From Methanofollis fontis (GTDB lineage: Archaea; Halobacteriota; Methanomicrobia; Methanomicrobiales; Methanofollaceae): a DNA stretch of 64,000 bases. Position 1 is the first letter of the stretch, and each line of letters begins with the position of its first letter. The translations under genes were made by a program, and so were the position numbers. The DNA is taken from contig NZ_PGCL01000002.1 of assembly GCF_004297185.1 (NCBI RefSeq), forward strand, positions 186,001 through 250,000, written 5' to 3'. The notes under the pieces were generated by a model. The model worked only from the letters and a program-made list of their open reading frames with translations. It was not told the DNA's origin and made no database searches. Positions 26,027 through 34,275 of this stretch are shown in pieces.

Positions 26027-26824
26027 TTATCCGGTGATCCTGATATCAGACCGGATCGTGATCGTGCACGCCCCGTCACGGAACACCCGCACCAGCCCGC
26101 CGCTCTCTGAGATGGTCACCCCCACCGCCGGCACCAGGTGGGTGATCGCCGCCGTGGCCAGGTGGCGACCGCCCAGTCCGCCCGGGAGCTGCAGGTCTTT
26201 CGCGCTCACGTCCAGGTATCGTCCGGCCGCACAGATCATCCCCTGGCGGTCGACGACGAAGACGCCGTCGAGCTGGGCGAACTCCTTGACGCTCTCCCAG
26301 TTCTCGTGGTTCTTGATGTCGCGGAACGCCCGGTCGTGCCCGAGATAGGGGTTGAGGATCGCCTGGTGGGAGTGGCGGTCGATCTGGCCCGCATCGCCGA
26401 TGACAAAGGCGGTGCCGATCTTCCTTCCCTCACGCCCCTCGACGGCGATCTCCATCGCCAGTTTGAGCACGGCATACATCACGTCCCGCGGCACCAGGTC
26501 CTCGTAGTCCCGGACGTCCACGAAGTTCTTCGCCTTCTCCAGGTCATAGACCAGGATCGCATAGGGGAAGACAGCGACGACGACCCCCTCCTCGAAGCGG
26601 TGTGAGAGATAGATCTGGATGGCGGCGTCGAGCATATGGTGCTCGCAGGTCGAGACGATCTCCGACATCGAGAGGTCCTTGAGGATATCGAGCTGGAGGT
26701 CCTGCACCCAGATCAGGGGCACCTTCGCCTGGCAGGTGCATGGGCGGGTGAAGGAGACGATTGCCTTCGCCCCCACCTCATCGGCGATCTCCACCGCCGC
26801 ACCCATCAGGACTTCGTCATTCAT
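26027..26824 (-). CDS. dacZ: Diadenylate cyclase DacZ
   Basis: DacZ makes cyclic di-AMP from two ATP. The 265-residue protein has the archaeal layout: an N-terminal alpha/beta domain (residues ~1-125) followed by a DisA_N cyclase domain (~126-265). The DGA-equivalent motif is DGVFVVDRQG (186-195) and the RHR-equivalent is GLGGRHLATAA (216-226); both deviate slightly from the bacterial consensus, as in other archaeal enzymes. Its ATG overlaps the sucD stop by 4 nt, making it the last gene of the fum-kor-suc operon. The gene is presumed essential or osmotically important by analogy with haloarchaea. Confidence 0.88.
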   Translation of the reverse strand: MNDEVLMGAAVEIADEVGAKAIVSFTRPCTCQAKVPLIWVQDLQLDILKDLSMSEIVSTCEHHMLDAAIQIYLSHRFEEGVVVAVFPYAILVYDLEKAKNFVDVRDYEDLVPRDVMYAVLKLAMEIAVEGREGRKIGTAFVIGDAGQIDRHSHQAILNPYLGHDRAFRDIKNHENWESVKEFAQLDGVFVVDRQGMICAAGRYLDVSAKDLQLPGGLGGRHLATAAITHLVPAVGVTISESGGLVRVFRDGACTITIRSDIRITG

Positions 26825-27687
26825 AGCAGCTCACGGACAAATTCCGGGATCTCGGACGGCCGCGAGGCGACCGGGACCCCCAGGTCTTTCAGGCGCCGGA
26901 TCTTCGACCCGGCGTCGCCCTCCCCGCCCTCGATGATGGCGCCCGCATGCCCCATCCGCTTGTTCGGGGGCGCCGTCACCCCGGCGATATAGGCGACGAG
27001 GGGGAGGTCGGTCGAACGCACGCCCTCCTCCTCCAGGTTTCCGCCGACCTCGCCGATGACGACCACCGCATCGGTTTCCGGGTCCTCCTCGAAGCGGGCG
27101 AGCACATCGGAAAAGGTCTGACCGATCACCGGGTCGCCGCCGATCCCGACGACCGTCGACTGCCCGATCCCGGCCCGCGTCAGTTCGTCGACGACCTCAT
27201 AGGTGAGGGTGCCGCTCCTGGAGATCACACCGACCCTGCCGCGGCTCGCCAGGTGTGCCGGCATGATCCCGAGCTTCTGCTCGCCGGGAGAGAGGAGGCC
27301 CGGGCAGTTCGGGCCGATCACCGCACACCCGCAGTAGTGGGCATAGGCGATCGCCCGCATGGCGTCGTGCACCGGGATATGCTCGGTGATGGCCACCACC
27401 AGCTCAAGACCGGCGCTGGCCGCCTCCATGATCGAGTCGCCTGCCGCCCGGGCCGGGACAAAGAGCACGCTTGCCGAGGCGTCGTGCTCGGCCAGCGCCT
27501 CCTTCACGGTGTTGTAGACCGGCACGCCCTGCACCTCCTGTCCGCCCCGCCCCGGTGTGACGCCGGCCACCACGCCGCGGCCCCCGACGCTCCGTGCGTA
27601 CTCGTTCATCAGGTTGATGTGGAACGAACCCTGCCTGCCGGTCGCCCCCTGCACGATGACGCCGGTGTTTTTATCGCCGTAGATCAT
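26821..27687 (-). CDS. sucD: Succinyl-CoA synthetase, alpha subunit
   Basis: SucD carries the CoA-binding Rossmann domain and the phosphohistidine of the ATP-dependent ligase that interconverts succinate and succinyl-CoA. The 288-residue protein shows the CoA loop GATGRQGSFH (residues 14-23), IGPNCPGLLSPGE, the YIAGVTAPPNKRMGHAGAI segment with the active His at residue 247, and GGEGDA. It overlaps sucC and dacZ by 4 nt each. In a methanogen it should work in the reductive direction towards 2-oxoglutarate. Confidence 0.96.
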   Translation of the reverse strand: MIYGDKNTGVIVQGATGRQGSFHINLMNEYARSVGGRGVVAGVTPGRGGQEVQGVPVYNTVKEALAEHDASASVLFVPARAAGDSIMEAASAGLELVVAITEHIPVHDAMRAIAYAHYCGCAVIGPNCPGLLSPGEQKLGIMPAHLASRGRVGVISRSGTLTYEVVDELTRAGIGQSTVVGIGGDPVIGQTFSDVLARFEEDPETDAVVVIGEVGGNLEEEGVRSTDLPLVAYIAGVTAPPNKRMGHAGAIIEGGEGDAGSKIRRLKDLGVPVASRPSEIPEFVRELL

Positions 27688-28769
27688 TCTGTCGCCTCCA
27701 CCGCAGCCCTGACGGCCTCATCCATGCTCCCGAGCATCCGGTAGCCGCGCTCAGCGAGCAGGCGTTTGCCCTCCTCCTCGTTCGTGCCCGCCATGCGCAC
27801 GATCACCGGTTGCGGGATATCGGCGGCGATGATCCCCCGCGCCACTTCGTCGCAGCGGGTGATGCCGCCGAGCAGGTTGACGATCACCACTTCCACCGCC
27901 GGCATTCCGGCCACAAGGCGGACGGCATGGCAGACCCGCTCCTGATCGGCCCCGCCGCCCACGTCCAGGAAGTTCGCCGCCCGCCCCCTGAAGTGGTCGA
28001 TGAGGTCGAGCGTTGCCATCGTCAGACCGGCGCCGTTCCCGATGACGCCGATGGTGCCGTCGAGCTCCACATAGGAGAAGCCGTGTTTTTCTGCCTCCTT
28101 CTCCCGCTCGGTCAGGTCGCGGTTGACCGTGATCCCCTGCCGTGCAAGGCTGTTGTCGTCGATGATCAGCTTCGCATCGGCGGCATACACGCCCTGCGGG
28201 GTGGTGACCAGGGGGTTGATCTCGGCCAGGAGAGCGTCTTTTGCGCAGAATACATGATAAAGGCGGTTGACCGCATCGCGCACCTCCGCTGGAGCACTCC
28301 CGCAGAGTTCACGTTGCAGGAATCCGGGGATATCGGGGAGGAGGGGGCAGATACCCACCGAGCGGATTGCATCCGGGTTCGTGCGGGCCGTCTCCTCGAT
28401 GTCCACGCCGCCGGTATCGGCGAAGAGGATGACCGTCTCCTTCTTCGAGCGGTCGATGGTGATGCTCACGTAATATTCATGCTCGATGGGGAGGCGCTCC
28501 TCGATGAGCACCTTTAAGACCGGGACGCCCTTGATCTCGGCCGAAAGCAGGTTTCGTGCGGTCTCCCCGAGGGTGCCGGCATCGGCCATCAGCACCCCGC
28601 CGGCCTTGCCGCGGCCGCCGACGTCCACCTGCGCCTTGACGACGACCGAATCGCCAATTGTATCGGTCACTGGGGGGAGGGAATCGTCCCTGCCGACCAG
28701 GACGCCTCGGGGCACCCTGATCCCTTCCTCTGAAAAAATCTGTTTTGCTTCGTATTCAAGCAGTTTCAT
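27684..28769 (-). CDS. sucC: Succinyl-CoA synthetase, beta subunit
   Basis: SucC has an ATP-grasp domain that binds the nucleotide and magnesium and pairs with SucD. The 361-residue protein begins MKLLEYEAKQIFSEEGI, has KAQVDVGGRGKAGGV in the nucleotide site, LAEINPLVTTPQG, and NFLDVGGGADQERV with the C-terminal subunit contact region NLLGGITRCDEVARG. It overlaps korC by 14 nt and sucD by 4 nt. Confidence 0.96.
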   Translation of the reverse strand: MKLLEYEAKQIFSEEGIRVPRGVLVGRDDSLPPVTDTIGDSVVVKAQVDVGGRGKAGGVLMADAGTLGETARNLLSAEIKGVPVLKVLIEERLPIEHEYYVSITIDRSKKETVILFADTGGVDIEETARTNPDAIRSVGICPLLPDIPGFLQRELCGSAPAEVRDAVNRLYHVFCAKDALLAEINPLVTTPQGVYAADAKLIIDDNSLARQGITVNRDLTEREKEAEKHGFSYVELDGTIGVIGNGAGLTMATLDLIDHFRGRAANFLDVGGGADQERVCHAVRLVAGMPAVEVVIVNLLGGITRCDEVARGIIAADIPQPVIVRMAGTNEEEGKRLLAERGYRMLGSMDEAVRAAVEATE

Positions 28770-29304
28770 TCTCTTTGCTCCTTTTTCCGAGATCGAACCC
28801 GAGGTTCAGCGCCCTGATATTGAGGTCCTCGGTGCCCTTCGGGACCGAGTCGAGCACGGCCCGCTCGATCGCCTCCTCCGAGACGATGCCCGTCGTGGCG
28901 ATGAGCGCCCCGAGCATCACGATATTTGCGACGATCACCTTTTTCAGGGTGTTTTTCGCCTCATAGGTCGCCGGTATGGGGTAAAAGGTGCACCCGGGTC
29001 GGTCCTGGACGAGTTCAGAGTCCAGGAGCATGACGGCGTCCTCGGGTGCGCCGGCACCGTACTTCAGGAAGCCCTCCTGCGACATGATCACATAGATGTC
29101 CGGGTGCGTCACCTCCGGGTAGAGGATGGGTTCGTCATCGATGATCACGGCGCTCATCGAGGCGCCGCCCCGCGCCTCCGGACCATAGACCTGGGTCTGG
29201 ACGGCATATTTGCCGTCGTGGATGGCGGCCGCCCGTCCCAGGATCACCGCCGAGAGGATGATTCCCTGCCCGCCGAAACCGGAGAACCTGACTTCATGCC
29301 TCAT
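28756..29304 (-). CDS. korC: 2-oxoglutarate:ferredoxin oxidoreductase, gamma subunit
   Basis: The gamma subunit is part of the KorABCD complex that interconverts succinyl-CoA, CO2 and reduced ferredoxin with 2-oxoglutarate. The 182-residue protein begins MRHEVRFSGFGGQGIILSAVILGRAA and contains TQVYGPEARGGASMSAVI, both hallmarks of the family. The frame is open upstream but antisense-like; the ATG at 29304 overlaps the korB stop by 4 nt. It ends inside the first codons of sucC (14-nt overlap). Confidence 0.95.
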   Translation of the reverse strand: MRHEVRFSGFGGQGIILSAVILGRAAAIHDGKYAVQTQVYGPEARGGASMSAVIIDDEPILYPEVTHPDIYVIMSQEGFLKYGAGAPEDAVMLLDSELVQDRPGCTFYPIPATYEAKNTLKKVIVANIVMLGALIATTGIVSEEAIERAVLDSVPKGTEDLNIRALNLGFDLGKRSKENETA

Positions 29305-30104
29305 TTCGGCACCCCCATGGCCGGTCGGCTGCGCCGCACGAACTCGCCCACCGGGAAGCGGTCGGGCGGGAGGGGCGTGCCCTCCTCCTCCATCCGCCGC
29401 CATTTCTTGATGAGGACGGCATGGTCCCGCATCCAGTCGACCATCGCCTGCGCCTCCCTGAGTTTGTTCTTCCGGCCATAGCCGGTGGGGCACTGCACCA
29501 CCGCCTCGATCAGGGAAAAGCCCGGCGTCTCCAGACCGTCCTGCACCGCCCGCGTCAGTTCGCGCACATGATAGGAGGTCCAGCGGGCGACATGGTTCGC
29601 ACCCGCCGCCACCGCAAGCTCCGAGAGGTCAAAGGGGGGTTCGCTGCAGCCGTAGGGCGTCGTCGTGGAGACCGAACCCAGGGGGGTGCACGGGCTCCCC
29701 TGTCCGCCGGTCATGCCGTAGATATAGTTGTTCATGCAGACCACCGTCAGGTCGATGTTCCGGCGGCAGGCGTGGATGAAGTGGTTGCCCCCGATGGCGG
29801 CGAGGTCGCCGTCGCCGGTGAAGACCACCACATGCAGGTCGGGGCGGGAGAGTTTCACACCTGTGGCAAATGGTATCGCCCGCCCGTGGGTGGTATGGAG
29901 GGAGTCGGTGACGATATACCCGGGTGCACGGGAGGAGCACCCGATCCCTGAGATGAAGACGGTGTCCTCTGGTGTCCAGCCCATGCTGTCCACCGCCTTG
30001 AGGGTACAATTGATCACCGTGCCGTTCCCGCACCCCGTGCAGTAGATATGCGGCAGGCGGTCCTGCCTGAACCAGTCCTGGAAACTTCCGGGATTTCCGC
30101 TCAC
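29301..30104 (-). CDS. korB: 2-oxoglutarate:ferredoxin oxidoreductase, beta subunit
   Basis: KorB binds thiamine pyrophosphate and part of the iron-sulfur cluster. The 267-residue protein has YCTGCGNGTV with C22 and C25, the TPP motif FTGDGDLAAIGGNHFIHA with the downstream VVCMNN, and GMTGGQGSPCTP. The length and motifs match KorB rather than pyruvate or indolepyruvate oxidoreductases, supported by the neighbours korA, korC, korD and sucCD. Confidence 0.95.
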   Translation of the reverse strand: MSGNPGSFQDWFRQDRLPHIYCTGCGNGTVINCTLKAVDSMGWTPEDTVFISGIGCSSRAPGYIVTDSLHTTHGRAIPFATGVKLSRPDLHVVVFTGDGDLAAIGGNHFIHACRRNIDLTVVCMNNYIYGMTGGQGSPCTPLGSVSTTTPYGCSEPPFDLSELAVAAGANHVARWTSYHVRELTRAVQDGLETPGFSLIEAVVQCPTGYGRKNKLREAQAMVDWMRDHAVLIKKWRRMEEEGTPLPPDRFPVGEFVRRSRPAMGVPK

Positions 30105-31201
30105 AGGTATCCCTCCGCCATCTCGATCAGCCGTTCGGGCATATGGAGTTCGCCCCCGATCTCCGGTATCGGCACCACCGGTACATTGGTCCGGGCCGCC
30201 GCCTCGAGGGCGATCTGGCCCAGGTTCAACTCCGGCACCAGGAAGACGCGGGCGGACGTGAAGATCTCCAGCGCAAACTCCGGGAAGGGCCAGACCACCC
30301 GCAGGCGGAGGTGGCCCACCCGTTCATCGTCCATGTCGCGGATCACCTGCGCCACCGAGCGTGCGGGGGCGCCGTAGGAGATGAACACCACCTCGGCGTC
30401 CGGGTGCACCGCCTCGAAGTCCGCCATCTCGCGGCGGGCGCCCTCCACTTTCTCCACCAGCCTGCGGACGAGGGCCTCGTGCACATGGGGATCGGTGGTG
30501 GAGGGGTATCCCCGCTCGTCGTGGGTGAGGCCGGTGACATGCACCCCGTGCCCATGACCGAACGCCGGGAAACCTGGCACACCGTCCTCTCCAGCGGCGA
30601 AGGGGAGCGTCCCCTTCTCCAGGGGGCGGCGGGGCGTGATATCCACACTCTCCGGTATATCGATCCGCTCGCGCATGTGCCCGATGATCTCGTCGGTCAT
30701 CACAAAGGTCGGCACCCGGTAGCGGTCTGCCAGGTTAAAGGCCTTGGCCGTGAGTTCGTACATCTCCTGCACCGAGGCCGGCGAGACGGCGATGATGCTG
30801 ATATCGCCGTGCGACCCGAAGCGGCACTGCATCATATCGCCCTGCGAGGCGCGGGTCGGTTGACCGGTGCTCGGTCCGCCCCGCTGCACATCCACGACCA
30901 CGCAGGGGGTCTCGGTCATGATCGCATACCCGATGTTCTCCATCATCAGCGAGAATCCGGGCCCGGATGTGGCAGTCATCGAGCGCATGCCTGCCCAGGA
31001 GGCGCCGATTATGGAGGCCATGCTGGCGAGTTCGTCCTCCATCTGGACGAACACGCCGTCCACCTTCGGCATCCTCCGGGCCATGTGCTCAGCGATCTCG
31101 GTCGAGGGGGTGATGGGGTAGCCCCCGAAGAAACGGCACCCTGCCGCAAGCGCCCCCTCGGCGCAGGCGGTGTTTCCCTGCCAGAATTCATGGCGTGTCA
31201 A
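30101..31201 (-). CDS. korA: 2-oxoglutarate:ferredoxin oxidoreductase, alpha subunit
   Basis: KorA forms the substrate-binding part of the complex. The 366-residue protein has GCRFFGGYPITPSTEIAEHMA near the N-terminus (written here in part), TSGPGFSLMMENIGYA, VDVQRGGPSTGQPT, and the C-terminal receptor-like domain ending in MAEGYL. The GGPSTG and YPITPS motifs are diagnostic of the alpha subunit. It overlaps korD and korB by 4 nt each, so the four kor genes are translationally coupled in the order D-A-B-C. Confidence 0.95.
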   Translation of the reverse strand: MTRHEFWQGNTACAEGALAAGCRFFGGYPITPSTEIAEHMARRMPKVDGVFVQMEDELASMASIIGASWAGMRSMTATSGPGFSLMMENIGYAIMTETPCVVVDVQRGGPSTGQPTRASQGDMMQCRFGSHGDISIIAVSPASVQEMYELTAKAFNLADRYRVPTFVMTDEIIGHMRERIDIPESVDITPRRPLEKGTLPFAAGEDGVPGFPAFGHGHGVHVTGLTHDERGYPSTTDPHVHEALVRRLVEKVEGARREMADFEAVHPDAEVVFISYGAPARSVAQVIRDMDDERVGHLRLRVVWPFPEFALEIFTSARVFLVPELNLGQIALEAAARTNVPVVPIPEIGGELHMPERLIEMAEGYL

Positions 31202-31470
31202 TACTCAATCACCACCTTCTGCGGTTCGTAGGGTTTCTCGTCCACCCAGCGGATCGCCTGGTCCGGACAGATCATCTGGCAGACACCACAGAGCACCCGC
31301 CCGTAGAGTTTCTGCAGGCGGCAGTTGGTGCAGCGCTCGGGACGGTCAAGGACCGGCACCACGACGCCCCTCCTGTTCGGTGTCGTGCCCTCCTGAAAGA
31401 TTGAATATGGGCAGACCAGCGTGCAGAGGTTGCAGCCCTTGCACCTGGTCTCGTCGATGATGAGCTTCAT
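31198..31470 (-). CDS. korD: 2-oxoglutarate:ferredoxin oxidoreductase, delta (ferredoxin) subunit
   Basis: The 90-residue protein is a two-cluster ferredoxin. The first set of cysteines is C10, C13, C16 and C20; the second comes from C47/C50 and CGVCQMICP (C61, C64, C68), with about 25 residues inserted between the halves. It passes electrons between KorAB and free ferredoxin. It follows fumB by 12 nt and overlaps korA by 4 nt. Confidence 0.93.
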   Translation of the reverse strand: MKLIIDETRCKGCNLCTLVCPYSIFQEGTTPNRRGVVVPVLDRPERCTNCRLQKLYGRVLCGVCQMICPDQAIRWVDEKPYEPQKVVIEY

Positions 31471-31482
31471 ATTTTCTGTCCT

Positions 31483-32025
31483 TTATTTATTGAACCGGCG
31501 TTCAAATTGTAGTTTCGCCTCGCGGCCGACCCGCTCGAAGAGGTCGCCGCCGTGGGCGTCGATCCCCACGATCAGGGGGAGACGGTCGAGTTCGATCTCC
31601 CAGACCGCCTCGGCCATGCCCAGGTCTGCGTAGTGGACCCCGAGCAGCTGCATCCGTGCCGCCGCCAGGGCGGCGCACCCGCCGGTGAAGGCGAGATAGA
31701 CGCCGCGGCCGCGGAGCGCCTCCCGAACCCCGGCGTCCATGCCGCCCTTGCCGATGAGGGCTCTGACCCCGGCGTCGAGGAGGAACCCGGAGAGGGCGTT
31801 CATCCGCGCCGATGTTGTCGGCCCGGCGGCGATCACCCGGTCATCCATGATCACCGGACCGCAGTGGTAGACCGCCGCCCCGCGGGGATCGAAGGGGATC
31901 CCCTCCTCCATCATCCGTAGATGCGCCTCGTCCCGCGCCGTATATACCGTCCCCGAGAGGGTGAGGCTGTCGCCGGCCCGCAGGTCCAGCACCTCCGCCC
32001 CCAGGGGTATCGTCAGGTCGATCAT
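31483..32025 (-). CDS. fumB: Fumarate hydratase class I, beta subunit
   Basis: This 180-residue protein is the C-terminal half of class I fumarase, a separate subunit in archaea. It has YTARDEAHLRMMEEG, HCGPVI, AAGPTTSARMN and IGKGGM, which form the substrate pocket, and ends after GIDAHGGDLFERV. ATG 32025 is preceded by GGAGG and overlaps the fumA stop by 4 nt; an upstream in-frame ATG falls inside fumA. Together with FumA it interconverts malate and fumarate. Confidence 0.94.
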   Translation of the reverse strand: MIDLTIPLGAEVLDLRAGDSLTLSGTVYTARDEAHLRMMEEGIPFDPRGAAVYHCGPVIMDDRVIAAGPTTSARMNALSGFLLDAGVRALIGKGGMDAGVREALRGRGVYLAFTGGCAALAAARMQLLGVHYADLGMAEAVWEIELDRLPLIVGIDAHGGDLFERVGREAKLQFERRFNK

Positions 32026-32855
32026 AGGCTGATCCTCCGTGTTGCCCGGCGGTGTGCCCAGCACTGGACGTTCACCGCCACCGGCAGAGATGCGGTATGG
32101 CAGTGCCCGGTCCGCACCTTCACCGCCAGGGCCGTCGTGGCACCGCCAAGACCCATCGGCCCGATGCCCAGGGCATTGATCCCGTCACAGATCTCCTGCT
32201 CGTAGGGTGTCATATAATCGATCGGTTCGAGCAGCGCCTCCTTTGCAAGCGCCGCCGCACCGTCGAAGGTCGATCCGATGCCGATGCCGATCACCACCGG
32301 GGGGCAGGGTTTTCCGCCGGCCTTCAACACCGTCTCGGCAGCAAAACGCGCCACATCGCCGGTCCGGGAGGGGAGGAGCATGGCGATTGCCGAGCAGTTC
32401 TCGGCCCCGGCGCCCTTCGGGAGGACGGTAATGCTGAACTCATCTCCTCTCCGCAGGTGAATCGCCGGCATGCCGCCGCCGGTGTTGTCCCCGGTGTTCT
32501 GGCGGCTGAGGGGATCGACCACATTCGGTCTGAGCGGCACCTCCCTGGTGGCCCGGCGCACCCCTTCCGCAACCGCCTCCTCGATGCCGGCGGTGAGGGG
32601 GACGGTGGGGGGAATGCTGAGATACACGACCGGCACCCCGGTATCCTGACACAGGGGCAGGGCATGCTCCCCGGCGTACCTGACATTCTCCAGGATGTTT
32701 TCGAGCTGGTTTCTGGCAACGGCGCCCGTCTCGCGCTCAAGCGCAGATTCAAGCGCCTGTAGCACGTCCGGTGGCAGCGTCGTCTCGGCCTGGCGGAGCG
32801 TCTCCGCGGTTGCCGATGCGACCGCCTCCAGAAACCCGTTTGCCGTGCTCTCCAT
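32022..32855 (-). CDS. fumA: Fumarate hydratase class I, alpha subunit
   Basis: The 277-residue alpha subunit carries the [4Fe-4S] cluster of class I fumarase. Visible cysteine motifs are ALPLCQDTG, AENCSAIAML and GKPCPPVVIGIGIGSTFD. The segment RQNTGDNTGGGMPAIH is characteristic. It is the first gene of the nine-gene operon fumA-fumB-korDABC-sucCD-dacZ. An ATATTTTTTA element (32881-32890, minus strand) about 30 nt upstream should be its TATA box, giving a very short leader. Confidence 0.95.
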   Translation of the reverse strand: MESTANGFLEAVASATAETLRQAETTLPPDVLQALESALERETGAVARNQLENILENVRYAGEHALPLCQDTGVPVVYLSIPPTVPLTAGIEEAVAEGVRRATREVPLRPNVVDPLSRQNTGDNTGGGMPAIHLRRGDEFSITVLPKGAGAENCSAIAMLLPSRTGDVARFAAETVLKAGGKPCPPVVIGIGIGSTFDGAAALAKEALLEPIDYMTPYEQEICDGINALGIGPMGLGGATTALAVKVRTGHCHTASLPVAVNVQCWAHRRATRRISL

Positions 32856-32880
32856 TATCGGTTATAATGGGTGGATGTGC

Positions 32881-32890
32881 TAAAAAATAT
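32881..32890 (-). promoter_or_regulatory. TATA box of the fum-kor-suc-dacZ operon
   Basis: The minus strand reads ATATTTTTTA, centred about 30 nt before the fumA ATG, so transcription should begin within a few nt of the start codon. A perfect 8-bp inverted repeat lies directly upstream. Confidence 0.55.
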
Positions 32891-32895
32891 GCTGT

Positions 32896-32915
32896 CTCCT
32901 CCCGGGGGGGAGGAG
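32896..32915. promoter_or_regulatory. Inverted repeat abutting the fumA TATA box
   Basis: CTCCTCCC and GGGAGGAG form a perfect 8-bp inverted repeat around GGGG. It lies between the end of the L10e gene and the fumA TATA box. It may be an operator for the operon or part of L10e termination. Confidence 0.45.
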
Positions 32916-32919
32916 GAAG

Positions 32920-32926
32920 AAAAAAA
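32920..32926 (-). terminator. T-run terminator after the L10e gene
   Basis: Seven T on the minus strand directly follow the L10e stop codon. Confidence 0.5.
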
Positions 32927-33439
32927 TCAGTTCAGTTCTTTATCCTCGATGACCACGCGCGTCGGGGACGGGAGCTTGTAGCCGCCGTGCCTGAGGGCGT
33001 CCTTCGCCTTCTCGATGTACTGAGGCGAGGTATAAATGGTAAAGATCTTCTGATCGGGGTGGACGCGTGCGGCCGTCCCGACGGCCTTGCCGAATGCCAT
33101 CCGCATCCCTTCAGAAACACGGTCTGCACCGGCGCCGGTCGCCTGCTTGTTCTCACGCAGCACATGATGGGGGTAGGTGCGGAGCTTGAGGTGATAGTTC
33201 ATACGCCCGATTTCCTTCATCAGGCGCCTGTTGATGTTCACACGCGCCGCTTCAAAGGCGGTGTGACGGATCTGACAGGCTTCAAGCACCAAAAGGCTTG
33301 CCTCCACCGGGAATTCAGCGCTGGTGTTTCCCATATCGAACTGGACGATCTTGCTGCCTGGGATACCGCCCATGTATTCTCGCCGCGTATATGCTTTCTT
33401 AGCGAGATTCCTGTACATTACTCCTGGTTTTCTGACCAT
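32927..33439 (-). CDS. rpl10e: 50S ribosomal protein L10e (uL16)
   Basis: The 170-residue protein is the archaeal homologue of bacterial L16 and eukaryotic L10, placed near the A site of the large subunit. It starts [20 protein letters not shown] and contains the conserved [23 protein letters not shown] and [16 protein letters not shown]. It is monocistronic: a TATA element (33470-33478) lies 31-39 nt before the start, GTGAGG precedes the ATG, and a T-run follows the stop. Confidence 0.97.
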   Translation of the reverse strand: MVRKPGVMYRNLAKKAYTRREYMGGIPGSKIVQFDMGNTSAEFPVEASLLVLEACQIRHTAFEAARVNINRRLMKEIGRMNYHLKLRTYPHHVLRENKQATGAGADRVSEGMRMAFGKAVGTAARVHPDQKIFTIYTSPQYIEKAKDALRHGGYKLPSPTRVVIEDKELN

Positions 33440-33469
33440 ACCTCACAACGCCTCGCCGTAAGTTAGTGC

Positions 33470-33478
33470 TTTATAACA
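33470..33478 (-). promoter_or_regulatory. TATA box of rpl10e
   Basis: The minus strand reads GTTATAAAG, 31-39 nt before the L10e ATG. It lies in the short gap between the ABC-transporter ATPase gene and L10e and implies separate transcription of the ribosomal gene. Confidence 0.55.
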
Positions 33479-33500
33479 TGGAGATTTTGCATAATAAAGG

Positions 33501-34262
33501 TTACTGGGAGGATTCCTCCCGCCTCTGGATCAGGGCGAGCACATCCCGCCTGATCTCCGCGAACTCCACACTCGTCCGGTCACGCGGCCGGGGGAGGGGA
33601 ACCTCGATGATCTCCTGTATCCGCGACGGACGGGTCGAGAGCACGAAGATCCGATCAGAAAGAAAGACCGCCTCGTCCACTGAATGGGTCACGAATATCA
33701 CCATTTTGCGGGTCTTCTCCCAGATCTCCAGCAGCTCGGTCTGCATGGTGTTGCGCGTCTGGGCGTCGAGGGCGCCGAAGGGTTCGTCCATCAGCAGCAC
33801 CTCTGGCTCGACGCAGAGGGCGCGCGCCACGGCGACCCGCTGGCGCATCCCTCCCGAGAGCTCGTAGGGGTAGGAGGTCTCGAACTCGTCGAGCCCGACG
33901 AGATGGAGGTACCGACGCGCCGCTTCCATCCGCTCCTCCTTCCCGACACCCTGCACCTCAAGCCCGAAGGCGATGTTGTCGATGACCGTCCGCCAGGGAT
34001 AGAGCGAGTACTCCTGGAAGATCATCGCCATCCGCGGCGACGGTCCGGTGATCACCCTGCCGTCGAGTTCGGCCCGTCCACCCGAGGGGGTGTCCAGACC
34101 GGCGATGATGCGCAGGAGCGTCGTCTTGCCGCAGCCCGAGGGGCCGACGATACAGATGAACTCCTTGTCCCTGACCGTGAACGAGATGTCGCCGAGGGCG
34201 GTGACCTGCTCGCCCTTGTCGGTGACAAAGGACTTGCTCAGATTGCTGACCTTCATCTCCAT
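33501..34262 (-). CDS. ABC transporter ATPase, SsuB/TauB type
   Basis: The 253-residue ATPase powers a TauT/NitT-family importer. It has Walker A GPSGCGKTT, the Q-loop FQEYSLYPW, signature LSGGMRQRVAVARAL, Walker B VLLMDEPFGALD and the H-loop VTHSVDEAVFLSD. It is the last gene of the three-gene unit binding protein-permease-ATPase, 13 nt after the permease. The subfamily transports sulfonates, nitrate, thiamine precursors or similar anions and small organics; the substrate here is unknown. Confidence 0.93.
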   Translation of the reverse strand: MEMKVSNLSKSFVTDKGEQVTALGDISFTVRDKEFICIVGPSGCGKTTLLRIIAGLDTPSGGRAELDGRVITGPSPRMAMIFQEYSLYPWRTVIDNIAFGLEVQGVGKEERMEAARRYLHLVGLDEFETSYPYELSGGMRQRVAVARALCVEPEVLLMDEPFGALDAQTRNTMQTELLEIWEKTRKMVIFVTHSVDEAVFLSDRIFVLSTRPSRIQEIIEVPLPRPRDRTSVEFAEIRRDVLALIQRREESSQ

Positions 34263-34275
34263 ATCTGTCTCCTCC

